The notes: generated from the sequence alone by a model not told the origin. 19,523 nt of DNA from an uncultured Candidatus Saccharibacteria bacterium (GCA_903925195.1 CAIYEO010000007.1:1-19523), one strand, 5' to 3'; positions 5,618-13,695 are shown, numbered from the stretch's first letter. Made by a program: numbers and translations.

Positions 5618-6628
5618 ATGAATGGAGAGAAACACATTAGTCTGAATGACCCAGTACTATTGTCTAGACTAAGAGGCAATTTTTCTCCAAAAACTTATAA
5701 TAAAAGACCGGTAAGGTTAACCCAAAGATTAGTTCATGATGTAGTTCCGAGTACTATAAATATTACTAAAACATTGAATGAATCAAAGCAATGGGATGTA
5801 AATTATAAGCACGAAAAAAATAATCACTTAGTTGAAACTCATCATAAACCTTCTCACTCAAAAGATCATATCCAGAAAAAGATTATATCTAAACCACCTA
5901 GTGTTTTTCAGGAAAATGTTAAATTAGAAAAAAAACATTACGTAAAAAAACGTAGTATATTCAGGCTAGATAGAGTTTTTGTTGTGCTAGCAGTCTTCCT
6001 CTTTGCTACAGGTTTATTTATTGCTTTCAAAGGACTAAGTTCAGTTCATATTGCTCAGGTCCAGGCTCAGAAATTAACCGCTGAGGCTAACAAGGCTTTT
6101 AATACAAAATCTAATACCGGTATATTATCAACTACTAAGCCATCAGGTAGTGATTTGGTAAATTACGTTGTGCCTGTAAATAATCCGAGATTAATAACTA
6201 TACCTAAATTAGGTGTTCACTCTAGAATATTTAGCGTAGGTACCGACAAACAAGGTATGTTAAAAACCCCATCTAATATTCATGATACAGCTTGGTATAA
6301 TCAATCATCATTACCAGGACAACCTGGTGCTACTCTCATAGATGGACATATTTCAAGCTGGACAAGTAAAGGTGTTTTTTATAACTTGAAAAATCTTGCT
6401 GTAGGCGATACAGTTTCTATAGAGAGAGGCGATGGAAAAATTTTTAATTATTCTGTAGTTAATACTAAAATCTATGATGCACAAAATGTAGATATGGGAG
6501 CTGCAATGACACCAATAGTCCAAGGAACTTCAGGACTTAATCTAATCTCATGCTATGGCAAAGTTAAACCCGGAACCAGTGAATTTACTCAGCGAATAGT
6601 AGTTTTTACAAAACAAGTCACATCCTAG
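5618..6628 (+). CDS. Sortase (class not assigned) with long cytoplasmic N-terminus
   Basis: Sortases cleave an LPXTG-like motif and join the protein to the cell wall. The 336-residue protein has a membrane segment at about 119-139 and an extracellular sortase domain (about 185-332): RLITIPKLGV, GQPGATLIDGH with catalytic His244, LNLISCYGK with Cys312, and TQRIVVF with Arg326. The usual TLxTC box reads LISC. Ahead of the membrane segment lie about 115 basic, His-rich residues that should be cytoplasmic, much longer than in common sortases. Two upstream genes (1512, 3722) encode xPxTG proteins and are its likely substrates. A prenyl synthase gene follows after 38 bases. An earlier or later start is possible because the ribosome binding site is weak. 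Confidence 0.9.
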   Translation: MNGEKHISLNDPVLLSRLRGNFSPKTYNKRPVRLTQRLVHDVVPSTINITKTLNESKQWDVNYKHEKNNHLVETHHKPSHSKDHIQKKIISKPPSVFQENVKLEKKHYVKKRSIFRLDRVFVVLAVFLFATGLFIAFKGLSSVHIAQVQAQKLTAEANKAFNTKSNTGILSTTKPSGSDLVNYVVPVNNPRLITIPKLGVHSRIFSVGTDKQGMLKTPSNIHDTAWYNQSSLPGQPGATLIDGHISSWTSKGVFYNLKNLAVGDTVSIERGDGKIFNYSVVNTKIYDAQNVDMGAAMTPIVQGTSGLNLISCYGKVKPGTSEFTQRIVVFTKQVTS

Positions 6629-6666
6629 CTATTATTTAAAGCCATTATAGTCTAGAATTTCTATTT

Positions 6667-7683
6667 ATGAATCTTGACCAAGACATTAAGAACTTTTTCG
6701 ATAATAAAATATCTATGGCTCCCAATTTAAGATCCATAGAGCTCCTTGGTGCAGCTAGGGACTTGATTCTAAATGGTGGTAAAAGAGCCCGACCTACATT
6801 ATTCAAATTAACTTATATTGCCTATGGTGGAAAAAATATAGATAAGCTGGATAAATTAATCTTAGCAATTGAGATATATCATCAATTTCTATTAATTCAC
6901 GATGATATTATCGATAAAGATACAATAAGATATGATGGTCCCAATATTACCGGACATTATCTAAAAGAATTTGCTGATATTGACGACACTATACCTGAAT
7001 CAATGGCTTTGCTTGCGGGTGATCTGCTCTATTCATTTGTCTACGAAATAATACTTAAAGATAACTATATAAAGTCTGACCAGAAGGTGGCAATCCTACA
7101 ATTAATCAGTGAAATTAATGAACATGTTATTTATGGTCAACAACTCGATACTCTTAACGTTAAATCTCTTGGGAGTTCAATATCTGTTGATGAGCTCCTA
7201 GATATACACGCTAAAAAAACAGCCCTGTACTCGATTAAGCTACCTATGAGACTAGCTGGAATATTACTGCACATTAACCATAAGGAATGTCAGAATATAG
7301 ATATCTTTGCAATGCTTTTTGGTATATATTTCCAATTATCTGATGATCATTCAGATTATTTTAATAATAAGTCAGCTTTTAATAATAGGCCAAAATACAG
7401 AGACTATAAGCAAGGTAAGATTACCTACCCTATAATGATGGGCTTTGAATTATCAGATAAAAAAAATCAAGAATTTTTATATAAAAACCTTGGGAATAAG
7501 AATTTATCCAAAAGCTCAACACAGAAAGTTATATCGACGTTAGAGAGTTGTGGAGCTGTACAAAAAAGCACAGAAATAGTTAATGACTACAGAGATAAAA
7601 CAATAGAGGCACTTAACGACTTGAATATCATCGAAAAATTTAGACCTGAGTTTCTAGAGTTGATAAATAATTTGCAAGTATAG
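6667..7683 (+). CDS. Polyprenyl (farnesyl/geranylgeranyl-type) diphosphate synthase
   Basis: This enzyme condenses isopentenyl diphosphate with an allylic diphosphate to build prenyl chains. All family signatures are present in 338 residues: GGKRARP (37-43), the first Asp-rich motif DDIID (79-83), GQQLD near 157-161, and the second Asp-rich motif DDHSD (226-230) after FQLS, then GKITYP. Phe74, five residues before the first motif, is the sort of bulky residue that limits chain length in known short-chain synthases, so a C15-C20 product is more likely than a long one; this is inference. The gene lies 38 bases after the sortase gene and before two membrane proteins, suggesting envelope lipid or carrier synthesis. 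Confidence 0.92.
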   Translation: MNLDQDIKNFFDNKISMAPNLRSIELLGAARDLILNGGKRARPTLFKLTYIAYGGKNIDKLDKLILAIEIYHQFLLIHDDIIDKDTIRYDGPNITGHYLKEFADIDDTIPESMALLAGDLLYSFVYEIILKDNYIKSDQKVAILQLISEINEHVIYGQQLDTLNVKSLGSSISVDELLDIHAKKTALYSIKLPMRLAGILLHINHKECQNIDIFAMLFGIYFQLSDDHSDYFNNKSAFNNRPKYRDYKQGKITYPIMMGFELSDKKNQEFLYKNLGNKNLSKSSTQKVISTLESCGAVQKSTEIVNDYRDKTIEALNDLNIIEKFRPEFLELINNLQV

Positions 7684-7690
7684 TGACTAT

Positions 7691-7719
7691 TTTACAATCA
7701 GTAAGTTAAATTATATACT
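7691..7719 (+). promoter_or_regulatory. Promoter of the DUF2177-DUF1295 pair
   Basis: TTTACA (7691-7696), 17 bases, TATACT (7714-7719); five of six bases match consensus in each box. A strong TTGGAGG Shine-Dalgarno sequence follows. Confidence 0.6.
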
Positions 7720-7745
7720 TAAGCTTATAAATATTGGAGGTTAAT

Positions 7746-8162
7746 ATGGATCTAAGTTTAGGACAACAAGTAATTATTTATTTTGTAAGTTTAGCCAGCT
7801 TTCTTGCTATCGATTTAACTTGGCTCGGTCTCATAGCTAATAAATTCTATCAGAGTCATTTGGGCGGGTTAATGTCTAAAAAACCTATATGGAGTGTGGC
7901 CTTTATCTTCTACGCTGTATTTATCGTTGGATTGCTCTATTTCGTAGTATTACCTTCTCTAGCAGATAACTCTTTCACTAAGCTTCTATCAAGAGCTGCT
8001 ATGTTCGGCTTTATTACTTATGCTACATATGATCTGACAAACCTTGCTACTCTCAAAAATTGGCCTAGAAATTTGTCTATTGTTGATATGATCTGGGGAG
8101 TAGTCCTATCCACTTTGGTTTCTATTATTGCATTCGAAGTAGCCAAAAAAATATTCGCTTAA
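7746..8162 (+). CDS. DUF2177 family membrane protein
   Basis: A 138-residue protein with four hydrophobic segments. It has the DUF2177 features: an early LASFLAIDLTWLGLIANKFY run, then the conserved YATYDLTNLATLKNWP segment and VDMIWGVVLS near the end. The biochemical role of the family is not known; in other bacteria it is often found with DUF1295, cyclopropane-fatty-acid synthase-like and flavin oxidoreductase genes, hinting at lipid modification. Here it follows a prenyl diphosphate synthase gene and precedes a DUF1295 gene by seven bases. I start at ATG 7746, because a frame start at TTG 7734 would lie on top of the GGAGG ribosome binding site (7736-7740). Confidence 0.85.
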   Translation: MDLSLGQQVIIYFVSLASFLAIDLTWLGLIANKFYQSHLGGLMSKKPIWSVAFIFYAVFIVGLLYFVVLPSLADNSFTKLLSRAAMFGFITYATYDLTNLATLKNWPRNLSIVDMIWGVVLSTLVSIIAFEVAKKIFA

Positions 8163-8169
8163 TATTGTT

Positions 8170-8934
8170 ATGAATTCTTTTTATTTATCTATACTCGCAC
8201 TATTCATCTACATGAGTGTTTTGTTTGTTATTTCTGTATTAATAAAAAAGAATTCTATTGCTGATATTGGATATGGAATTGGTTTTGTTGTCGTAGCAAC
8301 TATTGGCTTGTATCAAAACATGGGGCTCAACTACCAGACAATTATGACTGCTCTGGTCTTTCTGTGGGGCTTTAGGCTGGCTTTAAGGATCGGACTGAGG
8401 AATTATAAGAAGCCTGAAGATTTTCGCTATGCACAGTGGCGTAAGACGTGGAAATACTTTTATCTACGTAGCTACTTTCAAGTATTTCTTTTTCAAGGAA
8501 TAATAATCTATATAATTTCAGCTCCAATATTGTTATCTGACTTATATCCAAAAACTGCCAATAAGTTTATCTTTGGAATAGGTCTACTTATTTGGGTAGG
8601 CGGATATTTATTTGAGGTTATAGGCGACTACCAATTAGATGAATTTTTAAAATTACCTAAAAAACCATCCAAGTACATGACTAGTGGACTCTGGTCATTA
8701 ACACGTCATCCTAATTACTTCGGCGAAGCTACAATGTGGTTTGGTTTATTTATTATATCCTTAGCAATTTCTAAATTTGGAATTTATGCAGCTGTTAGCC
8801 CAATCCTTATTACTTTTCTGTTGACTAAGGTGTCAGGCATACCTATGGTTGAGAAGAGATGGGAAAAAGACAAACTATGGCAAAAATATAAGAAATCTAC
8901 TCCTGCCTTTTTTCCAAGAATTAGAATAAAATAA
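8170..8934 (+). CDS. DUF1295 family membrane protein (steroid reductase/ICMT-like)
   Basis: A 254-residue multi-pass membrane protein. The C-terminal part holds the family signature LTRHPNYFGEATMWFGLF, shared with steroid 5-alpha-reductase C-terminal domains and isoprenylcysteine methyltransferases, followed by the VEKRWEKD...YK-x-STPAFFPR ending typical of DUF1295. The relatives act on membrane lipids (reduction or methylation), so a role on a prenyl or acyl lipid is reasonable but unproven; no cofactor can be read from the sequence with confidence. It is translated seven bases after the DUF2177 gene, probably from the same mRNA, and ends before a weak hairpin at 8935-8970. Confidence 0.88.
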   Translation: MNSFYLSILALFIYMSVLFVISVLIKKNSIADIGYGIGFVVVATIGLYQNMGLNYQTIMTALVFLWGFRLALRIGLRNYKKPEDFRYAQWRKTWKYFYLRSYFQVFLFQGIIIYIISAPILLSDLYPKTANKFIFGIGLLIWVGGYLFEVIGDYQLDEFLKLPKKPSKYMTSGLWSLTRHPNYFGEATMWFGLFIISLAISKFGIYAAVSPILITFLLTKVSGIPMVEKRWEKDKLWQKYKKSTPAFFPRIRIK

Positions 8935-8970
8935 AAAGCTATTCTATTTATTGTTCAAAAAAGTAGCTTT
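8935..8970 (+). terminator. Weak possible terminator after the DUF1295 gene
   Basis: AAAGCTA (8935-8941) can pair with TAGCTTT (8964-8970) around a 22-base loop. The stem is short and AT-rich and overlaps the yebC promoter, so its function is doubtful. Confidence 0.25.
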
Positions 8971-8980
8971 ATTGTATAAT
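8951..8980 (+). promoter_or_regulatory. Possible promoter of the yebC-ruvCAB operon
   Basis: A perfect TATAAT at 8975-8980 lies 18 bases after a weak TTGTTC (8951-8956). A leader of about 33 bases with AAGGA (9008-9012) precedes the GTG start at 9020. Confidence 0.45.
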
Positions 8981-9019
8981 AACAGATAGATAATAAACTC
9001 AACAGATAAGGATTTTATA

Positions 9020-9748
9020 GTGTCTGGACATTCTAAATGGTCAACTATTAAAAGACAAAAGGGCGCTAAGGATGCTGCCAGAGGGGCGCTTTTTACGAAG
9101 CTAGGCAATGCTATAGCGGTTGCTGCAAAAAGTGGTGGAGACCCTGAGACTAATTTTGCACTTCGCTTGGCTATAGACAAGGCAAAGACCTCAAATATGC
9201 CACTAGCTAATATTCAAAGATCAGTAGATCGTGGAAGTGGAAAACTCGGTGGTGCCCAAATTCATGAAGTTATGTACGAGGGTTATGGCCCAAAGGGAGT
9301 CGCTATACTAGTCGAGGCAGCCACTGACAATTTGAACAGAACCTTACCTGATGTTAGATTAGCTTTCTCTAAACATGGCGGTAGAATGGCCGAACAGGGA
9401 GCTGTAGCATTCCAGTTTGAAAGAAAAGGACTTATTAGAATTAAGGGCGAAGGTGATGATTTAATGTTGCAGTTGATGGATCTAGGTATTGATGACGTAT
9501 CTCAAGAAGATGATGAGATGGTAATCTATACCGATCAGAAGGAATTGGCCAGCATTAGAGATCAGCTTAAAGAACAAAAATTAGATATCCTAGAAGCTGA
9601 ATTAACATATATACCAAAAACAATAGTAACCATTGAAGACGCCGAGACTGCTGGTAAGATAATCAGGTTAATGGACGCCATTGATGATATTGAAGACGTT
9701 ACAAATACACATATAAATTTCGATATTCCTGAAGAACTGGTTGGTTAG
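9020..9748 (+). CDS. yebC: YebC/PmpR family protein (translation/transcription regulator)
   Basis: This 242-residue protein is a full-length YebC/PmpR/TACO1 family member. It starts MSGHSKWSTIKRQKGAKDAA, the family's N-terminal signature, then has YEGYGPKGVAILVEAATDN, the segment FSKHGGRMAEQGAVAFQF and the C-terminal DDIEDVTNTHINFD. Family members have been described as DNA-binding regulators and, more recently, as factors that relieve ribosome stalling at proline-rich stretches; which applies here is not visible. The start is GTG at 9020 with AAGGA upstream. It leads the ruvCAB run, and ruvC begins one base after its stop. This yebC-ruvC arrangement is common across bacteria. Confidence 0.95.
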   Translation: MSGHSKWSTIKRQKGAKDAARGALFTKLGNAIAVAAKSGGDPETNFALRLAIDKAKTSNMPLANIQRSVDRGSGKLGGAQIHEVMYEGYGPKGVAILVEAATDNLNRTLPDVRLAFSKHGGRMAEQGAVAFQFERKGLIRIKGEGDDLMLQLMDLGIDDVSQEDDEMVIYTDQKELASIRDQLKEQKLDILEAELTYIPKTIVTIEDAETAGKIIRLMDAIDDIEDVTNTHINFDIPEELVG

Positions 9749-9749
9749 T

Positions 9750-10223
9750 ATGCGGATATTGGGCATTGACCCAGGTACTGGAATTCTTGGTTTTGGTATT
9801 ATTGATTCAGAAAAAGGAGGCAAAGCGGTTATGGTGGAAGCCGGTGTCATTAGAACTTTATCTACCGAATCAGACTCAAGACGCCTATTAACTATCTATA
9901 ATGAGCTTGAGTCGGTTATCGAAGAGCATAAGCCAACCATAATGTCAGTTGAAAAATTATTCTTTGCACAAAATGTTACTACAGCTATGACAGTTTCCCA
10001 GGCGAGGGGAGTGGTTTTGTTGCTAGGAGAAAAACATGGCATGGAATTGCATGAGTTTACTCCATTACAAATTAAGCAAGCTTTAACTGGCTATGGAAGG
10101 GCTGACAAAAAACAAGTACAGGAGATGGTTAAGATTTTACTAGGGTTAAGTGAGGTGCCAAAACCTGACGATTGCGCAGATGCATTAGCAGCTGCGATTG
10201 TTTGTTCGATTACTGTGAGATAA
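9750..10223 (+). CDS. ruvC: Holliday junction resolvase RuvC
   Basis: RuvC cuts Holliday junctions moved by RuvAB during recombination repair. With the start at ATG 9750 the protein has 157 residues and begins MRILGIDPGTG. The four acidic catalytic positions are in place: Asp7, Glu68 (SVEKLFF), Asp141 and Asp144 (PDDCADALA). A frame start nine bases upstream (TTG 9741) would overlap yebC and push the conserved beginning inward, so it is rejected. There is no separate ribosome binding site; the ATG is one base beyond the yebC stop, so translational coupling is likely. ruvA follows after seven bases. Confidence 0.96.
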   Translation: MRILGIDPGTGILGFGIIDSEKGGKAVMVEAGVIRTLSTESDSRRLLTIYNELESVIEEHKPTIMSVEKLFFAQNVTTAMTVSQARGVVLLLGEKHGMELHEFTPLQIKQALTGYGRADKKQVQEMVKILLGLSEVPKPDDCADALAAAIVCSITVR

Positions 10224-10230
10224 TAGATTT

Positions 10231-10818
10231 ATGATTGCAACAATAACTGGAAAAATAAGTGAAAAAATAGGTGAGCTGATTGTTGTTGAAGCAGCTGGTG
10301 TCGGATATGGTGTTTATGTTACCGCCGAAGACTACAGCTCGTTAAATATAGGTAGTGATGGTAAGTTATATATTTACGATCACTTGAGAGAAAATAGTCA
10401 CGACTTATTCGGCTTTACGAAACTTGAAACAAAGCAGCTTTTTGAACAGTTACTTTCTGTCAACGGTGTTGGTCCAAAGATGGCAATCAGTATTTTAAAT
10501 ATTGATGGAACTTTAGATATTAGAGCTGCTATTGCCGGAGGTGATATAGCTATAATCTCAAAGGCTAACGGCGTCGGTAAGCGAATTGCTGAGCGAATAG
10601 TTGTTGATCTAAAGGATAAGGTTGGGCTTGGTAGCAACGATATATCTAGTACAGGTATTTTTAGGGGAGATAATTTCTACGTTTCCGATGAAGCTACTCA
10701 GGCTCTAATTAGTCTAGGCTATTCTCAAGCCGATGCTGTTAATGCAATGAAAGAAGTAGATAAGTCATTACCAACAGCTGAACAAATCAAGATTGCATTA
10801 AAAGAGGCTAGAAAATGA
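10231..10818 (+). CDS. ruvA: Holliday junction helicase subunit RuvA
   Basis: RuvA binds the four-way junction and loads the RuvB motor. The 195-residue protein shows the three family domains: an N-terminal OB-fold (MIATITGKI...[21 protein letters not shown]), two helix-hairpin-helix motifs ([11 protein letters not shown] near 70-80 and [13 protein letters not shown] near 107-119), and the C-terminal RuvB-binding helices ([15 protein letters not shown]). It ends in TGA, which overlaps the ATG of ruvB by four bases (ATGA), a sign of coupled translation and equal production. Confidence 0.96.
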   Translation: MIATITGKISEKIGELIVVEAAGVGYGVYVTAEDYSSLNIGSDGKLYIYDHLRENSHDLFGFTKLETKQLFEQLLSVNGVGPKMAISILNIDGTLDIRAAIAGGDIAIISKANGVGKRIAERIVVDLKDKVGLGSNDISSTGIFRGDNFYVSDEATQALISLGYSQADAVNAMKEVDKSLPTAEQIKIALKEARK

Positions 10819-11831
10819 TAGACCGAATAGTTAATACAACTGTAGATGAAGAGAGCATACAAGAAATAGAGCTTGAACAAACTCTAAGACCTCATAATTT
10901 TGAAAACTACATAGGACAAGAAAAATTAAAACAGAACCTTCAACTTGCCATTGCTGCTGCTAAAAAGCGTGAAGAAACACTAGACCACGTTTTGCTTTAT
11001 GGGCCTCCAGGTTTGGGTAAGACAACCATGGCCAGTGTTATCGCTAATGAGATGGGATCTGCACTTAGAATCACTAGTGGACCAGCAATCGAAAGAGCAG
11101 GTGATCTCGCAAGCCTAATCACTAATTTGCAAGACGGAGATATATTATTTATAGATGAAATACACAGACTCCATCGTGTTGTTGAGGAGGTCTTATATAG
11201 TGCAATGGAAGATTTTAAATTAGATATTATGCTAGGCAAGGGGCCTAGTGCTAGAAGTATAAGACTAGATCTTCCAAAGTTTACGATTATTGGTGCAACC
11301 ACTAAAACGGGTTCATTGGCTTCACCACTAAGGGATAGGTTCGGAATGATTCACAGATTAGAATTTTATGATCCAAAAGAAATCCAAAGAATAATAAAAA
11401 GAGCAGCTGATATCCTAAATGTAAAGATAGATAGTCGAGCTGCAGAAATTCTTTCTGACAGATCTAGGCTAACTCCAAGAATTGCTAACCGATTACTGAA
11501 AAGGGTCAGGGACTATGCTGATGTAAATGGCGATGGAATAATTGACGAGAAAATTAGCTATAAGGCACTTGATCTTTTGGATATCGACGACAGGGGATTG
11601 GACGTCGCCGATAGATTGCTACTTAGGTCAATCATAGATAACTATGATGGTGGTCCAGTTGGGGTTGAGACAATTAGCGCATTAATATCTGAAGACAGGG
11701 GAACGATAGAGGACTTTATTGAACCATATCTCATGCAAATTGGTTTCTTGCAAAGAACTACTAGAGGTAGACAAGTTACACCTAAAGCCTATAAACACCT
11801 AAAGTTAAAAGGTAACGAAAAATCTAGTTAA
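10815..11831 (+). CDS. ruvB: Holliday junction branch migration ATPase RuvB
   Basis: RuvB is the AAA+ motor that drives branch migration with RuvA. The 338-residue protein has [16 protein letters not shown] at the start, Walker [10 protein letters not shown] (63-71), Walker [10 protein letters not shown] (111-119), sensor 1 IIGATTKTG, the arginine-finger region [14 protein letters not shown] and the C-terminal winged helix ([22 protein letters not shown]). It overlaps ruvA by four bases. Its last eight bases overlap the end of the convergent pilin-like gene. Length and motifs are normal. Confidence 0.97.
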   Translation: MIDRIVNTTVDEESIQEIELEQTLRPHNFENYIGQEKLKQNLQLAIAAAKKREETLDHVLLYGPPGLGKTTMASVIANEMGSALRITSGPAIERAGDLASLITNLQDGDILFIDEIHRLHRVVEEVLYSAMEDFKLDIMLGKGPSARSIRLDLPKFTIIGATTKTGSLASPLRDRFGMIHRLEFYDPKEIQRIIKRAADILNVKIDSRAAEILSDRSRLTPRIANRLLKRVRDYADVNGDGIIDEKISYKALDLLDIDDRGLDVADRLLLRSIIDNYDGGPVGVETISALISEDRGTIEDFIEPYLMQIGFLQRTTRGRQVTPKAYKHLKLKGNEKSS

Positions 11832-12282
11832 GACTACTGGCTGTATAAATTCCGCCACCTTCAAGTGTCGCAGTTAATATATATTCAGAACACTTAACTT
11901 GTTTATTATCACAAGAATCACCAGTTAATGATTTAACCGAATAAGAATAATGATTTTTTGCCGAAGAAATAGTGAATGTTGCTGTGTTGCTGCTTGGATC
12001 GGTCAAAATTGATGGATTTAGATACTTCATATTAGATTGAATCCACTTGGCGTTATTAAGATTACTAAGACTTGGATAGTAATTATTATCGGCATAATAT
12101 TGTTCTAAACCTTTTTGTAGGCTATCTATACTTGTGTGTCTAATTGAATTTCTGTTTCTCGATTGAACTCCAGAGTAAGCACTAACTATTATTCCAAGCA
12201 AAATAAGAATTATTAAAATGACTACTAACAATTCTAAATATCTTAGTGAGGTTTGGTTTATGAATTTTTTTTTCGATCGCAT
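11824..12282 (-). CDS. Type IV pilin-like protein with Ser at the cleavage position
   Basis: The 152-residue protein has a short basic leader ([12 protein letters not shown]), then [20 protein letters not shown], clearly the hydrophobic N-terminal helix of type IV pilins and pseudopilins with Glu17 at mature position +5. The residue before the expected cut is Ser12, whereas nearly all prepilins have Gly there. A globular part ([10 protein letters not shown], a pair of Cys near 124 and 130) follows, as in short Gram-positive pilins. It may be a minor pilin or competence-type subunit at the membrane. The neighbour upstream is a GspE-like gene whose stop lies 36 bases before this start, but this gene has its own TATAAT (12291-12296). 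The end overlaps ruvB tail to tail. Confidence 0.75.
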   Translation of the reverse strand: MRSKKKFINQTSLRYLELLVVILIILILLGIIVSAYSGVQSRNRNSIRHTSIDSLQKGLEQYYADNNYYPSLSNLNNAKWIQSNMKYLNPSILTDPSSNTATFTISSAKNHYSYSVKSLTGDSCDNKQVKCSEYILTATLEGGGIYTASSLN

Positions 12283-12290
12283 ATATTTTA

Positions 12291-12296
12291 ATTATA
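12291..12296 (-). promoter_or_regulatory. -10 box of the pilin-like gene
   Basis: TATAAT on the minus strand, eight bases before the ATG at 12282. No clear -35 and no Shine-Dalgarno sequence are seen, which fits a leaderless mRNA. Confidence 0.45.
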
Positions 12297-12318
12297 CTTC
12301 TTTTTGGCTGATGATGAG

Positions 12319-13581
12319 CTATAAAATGCTTCCAAAATCTATCTGACCTCTTAAGCATTTTATGATGCTATCGGTTCTCAGGCTAACATGATCCAGCCCT
12401 TCATAAAATTTATTAATATTACTCAAACTAACATTGAGTGAGTTAACTAACGAGCCTATTTTTTGATTTTTTACATCTATAACTTCTACTAGATTAATTG
12501 TGTCTAGGTAACCTTTATGATTACAATGATCACAGCCACTTTTACTTGCTTTGAACAATTTAACAATACCTTCTTTGTTTGAGCTTAAATCGATAATGTC
12601 CTTACCTACTCCATCTTTATATGCTTGGGATTCTAATTCGTGTAAAACATTATAATCTTTAACCGCGAGATTATTGATCTGAGCTTGTGAAGGAGAGAAT
12701 GATTCTTTGCAATACTTACATAACCTGTTCGCTTCGATTTGAAATGCTAATAGATTGATGTGTCGTAAATTAACGGGTGGTTCAATAGCTAAAATAAGCT
12801 GCAGTGTATTTACTATACTACTAGAAGTAATTGCTAAAAATATTGATCTTTTATCTGATTCAATAAAAGCTAGGTCAATTATTTTAGAATCTTCTGGCTG
12901 ACTGATGAATATTGCATTTGGTTGACGTTTTATGATCAGTTTTAATCTTTTATGATCAGCATACTTATTATTCAGAGAACCAGGAGTGATCTTGATTTTG
13001 AATGACTTAGGTAAAACATCTTCGGCTTCTTTGCCTATGCTCGCTATTGTCATACCGGGAAAATCTAGACTATCGGATAAATAGCTAAAGCTTTGTGCTG
13101 AATTTCTCATCTTAGGACTAGATATTATTGTCATGCCTTTTGTCTGTTGAAGATCTTTTCTTATTAGATAAAGATTTTCTCCCCAAAATCCTAATTTACT
13201 GAGCTCAGATTTGTTCGTAGAAACATTAGGTAATTTGAAAATTATTTTCTCACCACTCAGCGTTGGAACTATTGTCATATCGACTGGTTGCTTGAGCGAA
13301 TCGCTAAGTTTAATTTTCTTCTCAAATACTTTTTTGTCACCTTTACCAGATAAGCCAGCTTTTTCTTTTAGCATTTCTAGCATAGGGTTAAAGATAGCTA
13401 TCGGTAGTTTTGTACCGATTTCTAGTTCGCTGCCTACTCTGTATCTTATTAGCAGATACTTTTCTCTTGGTTCTATATGTATATAGCTAGCATTTAATTT
13501 GCTACCTTTTAAGATAATATGTTCAAGACTGGTGGTTATTAAACCATCATTATTTACTTTGTTTTCAATTTCCCCACTCAT
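12319..13581 (-). CDS. GspE/PilB-like protein with all ATPase motifs lost
   Basis: This 420-residue protein follows the type II secretion/type IV pilus ATPase fold from end to end: SYIHIEP (32-38, usually SDIHIEP), IRYRVG, TLSGEKIIFKL (107-117), and the late zinc-binding cysteine pairs CKYC (288-291) and CDHC (350-353) with HKGY. The catalytic parts are gone. The P-loop GPTGSGKT is SPKMRNSA (155-162) with no Lys; the Walker B Glu region reads SQPEDSK (227-233) where GEIRDxE is expected; the His box has no His. It should not hydrolyse ATP and may be a structural or regulatory partner of an active PilB encoded elsewhere. Long intact reading frame argues against a pseudogene. It is followed by the pilin-like gene. 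Confidence 0.8.
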   Translation of the reverse strand: MSGEIENKVNNDGLITTSLEHIILKGSKLNASYIHIEPREKYLLIRYRVGSELEIGTKLPIAIFNPMLEMLKEKAGLSGKGDKKVFEKKIKLSDSLKQPVDMTIVPTLSGEKIIFKLPNVSTNKSELSKLGFWGENLYLIRKDLQQTKGMTIISSPKMRNSAQSFSYLSDSLDFPGMTIASIGKEAEDVLPKSFKIKITPGSLNNKYADHKRLKLIIKRQPNAIFISQPEDSKIIDLAFIESDKRSIFLAITSSSIVNTLQLILAIEPPVNLRHINLLAFQIEANRLCKYCKESFSPSQAQINNLAVKDYNVLHELESQAYKDGVGKDIIDLSSNKEGIVKLFKASKSGCDHCNHKGYLDTINLVEVIDVKNQKIGSLVNSLNVSLSNINKFYEGLDHVSLRTDSIIKCLRGQIDFGSIL

Positions 13582-13590
13582 AATGATTTA

Positions 13591-13596
13591 ATTATA
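13591..13596 (-). promoter_or_regulatory. -10 box of the GspE-like gene
   Basis: TATAAT on the minus strand, nine bases before the ATG at 13581, without a clear -35 or Shine-Dalgarno sequence. Confidence 0.45.
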
Positions 13597-13610
13597 TAAG
13601 AAAAAAAATA

Positions 13611-13625
13611 TTATCCCTAGGATAA
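13611..13625. promoter_or_regulatory. 15-base palindrome between the divergent GspE-like and recA promoters
   Basis: TTATCC (13611-13616) and GGATAA (13620-13625) are exact inverted copies around CTA. The site lies in the -35 area of both divergent promoters, so one bound protein could affect both. It does not match the LexA boxes I know. Operator function is inference. Confidence 0.4.
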
Positions 13626-13648
13626 CATTACTTAAAGAGGATTTATTT

Positions 13649-13657
13649 TGATATAAT
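13649..13657 (+). promoter_or_regulatory. Extended -10 promoter of recA
   Basis: TGATATAAT: a perfect TATAAT (13652-13657) with extended -10 TG and no good -35. A strong GAGGGAGG Shine-Dalgarno sequence (13681-13688) precedes the ATG at 13696. Confidence 0.6.
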
Positions 13658-13695
13658 ATGGCAATAATATCAAATTTCTTGAGGGAGGAATCATA

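Noticed and set aside
7734..7745. Earlier TTG start for the DUF2177 gene
   Set aside because: The TTG lies on the GGAGG ribosome binding site of the ATG at 7746.
9741..9749. Earlier TTG start for ruvC
   Set aside because: It would overlap yebC and displace the conserved MRILGIDPG start by three residues.
10816..10818. UGA as a sense codon (Gracilibacteria-type code)
   Set aside because: ruvA and yoeB both end properly at TGA and no conserved frame reads through an in-frame TGA.
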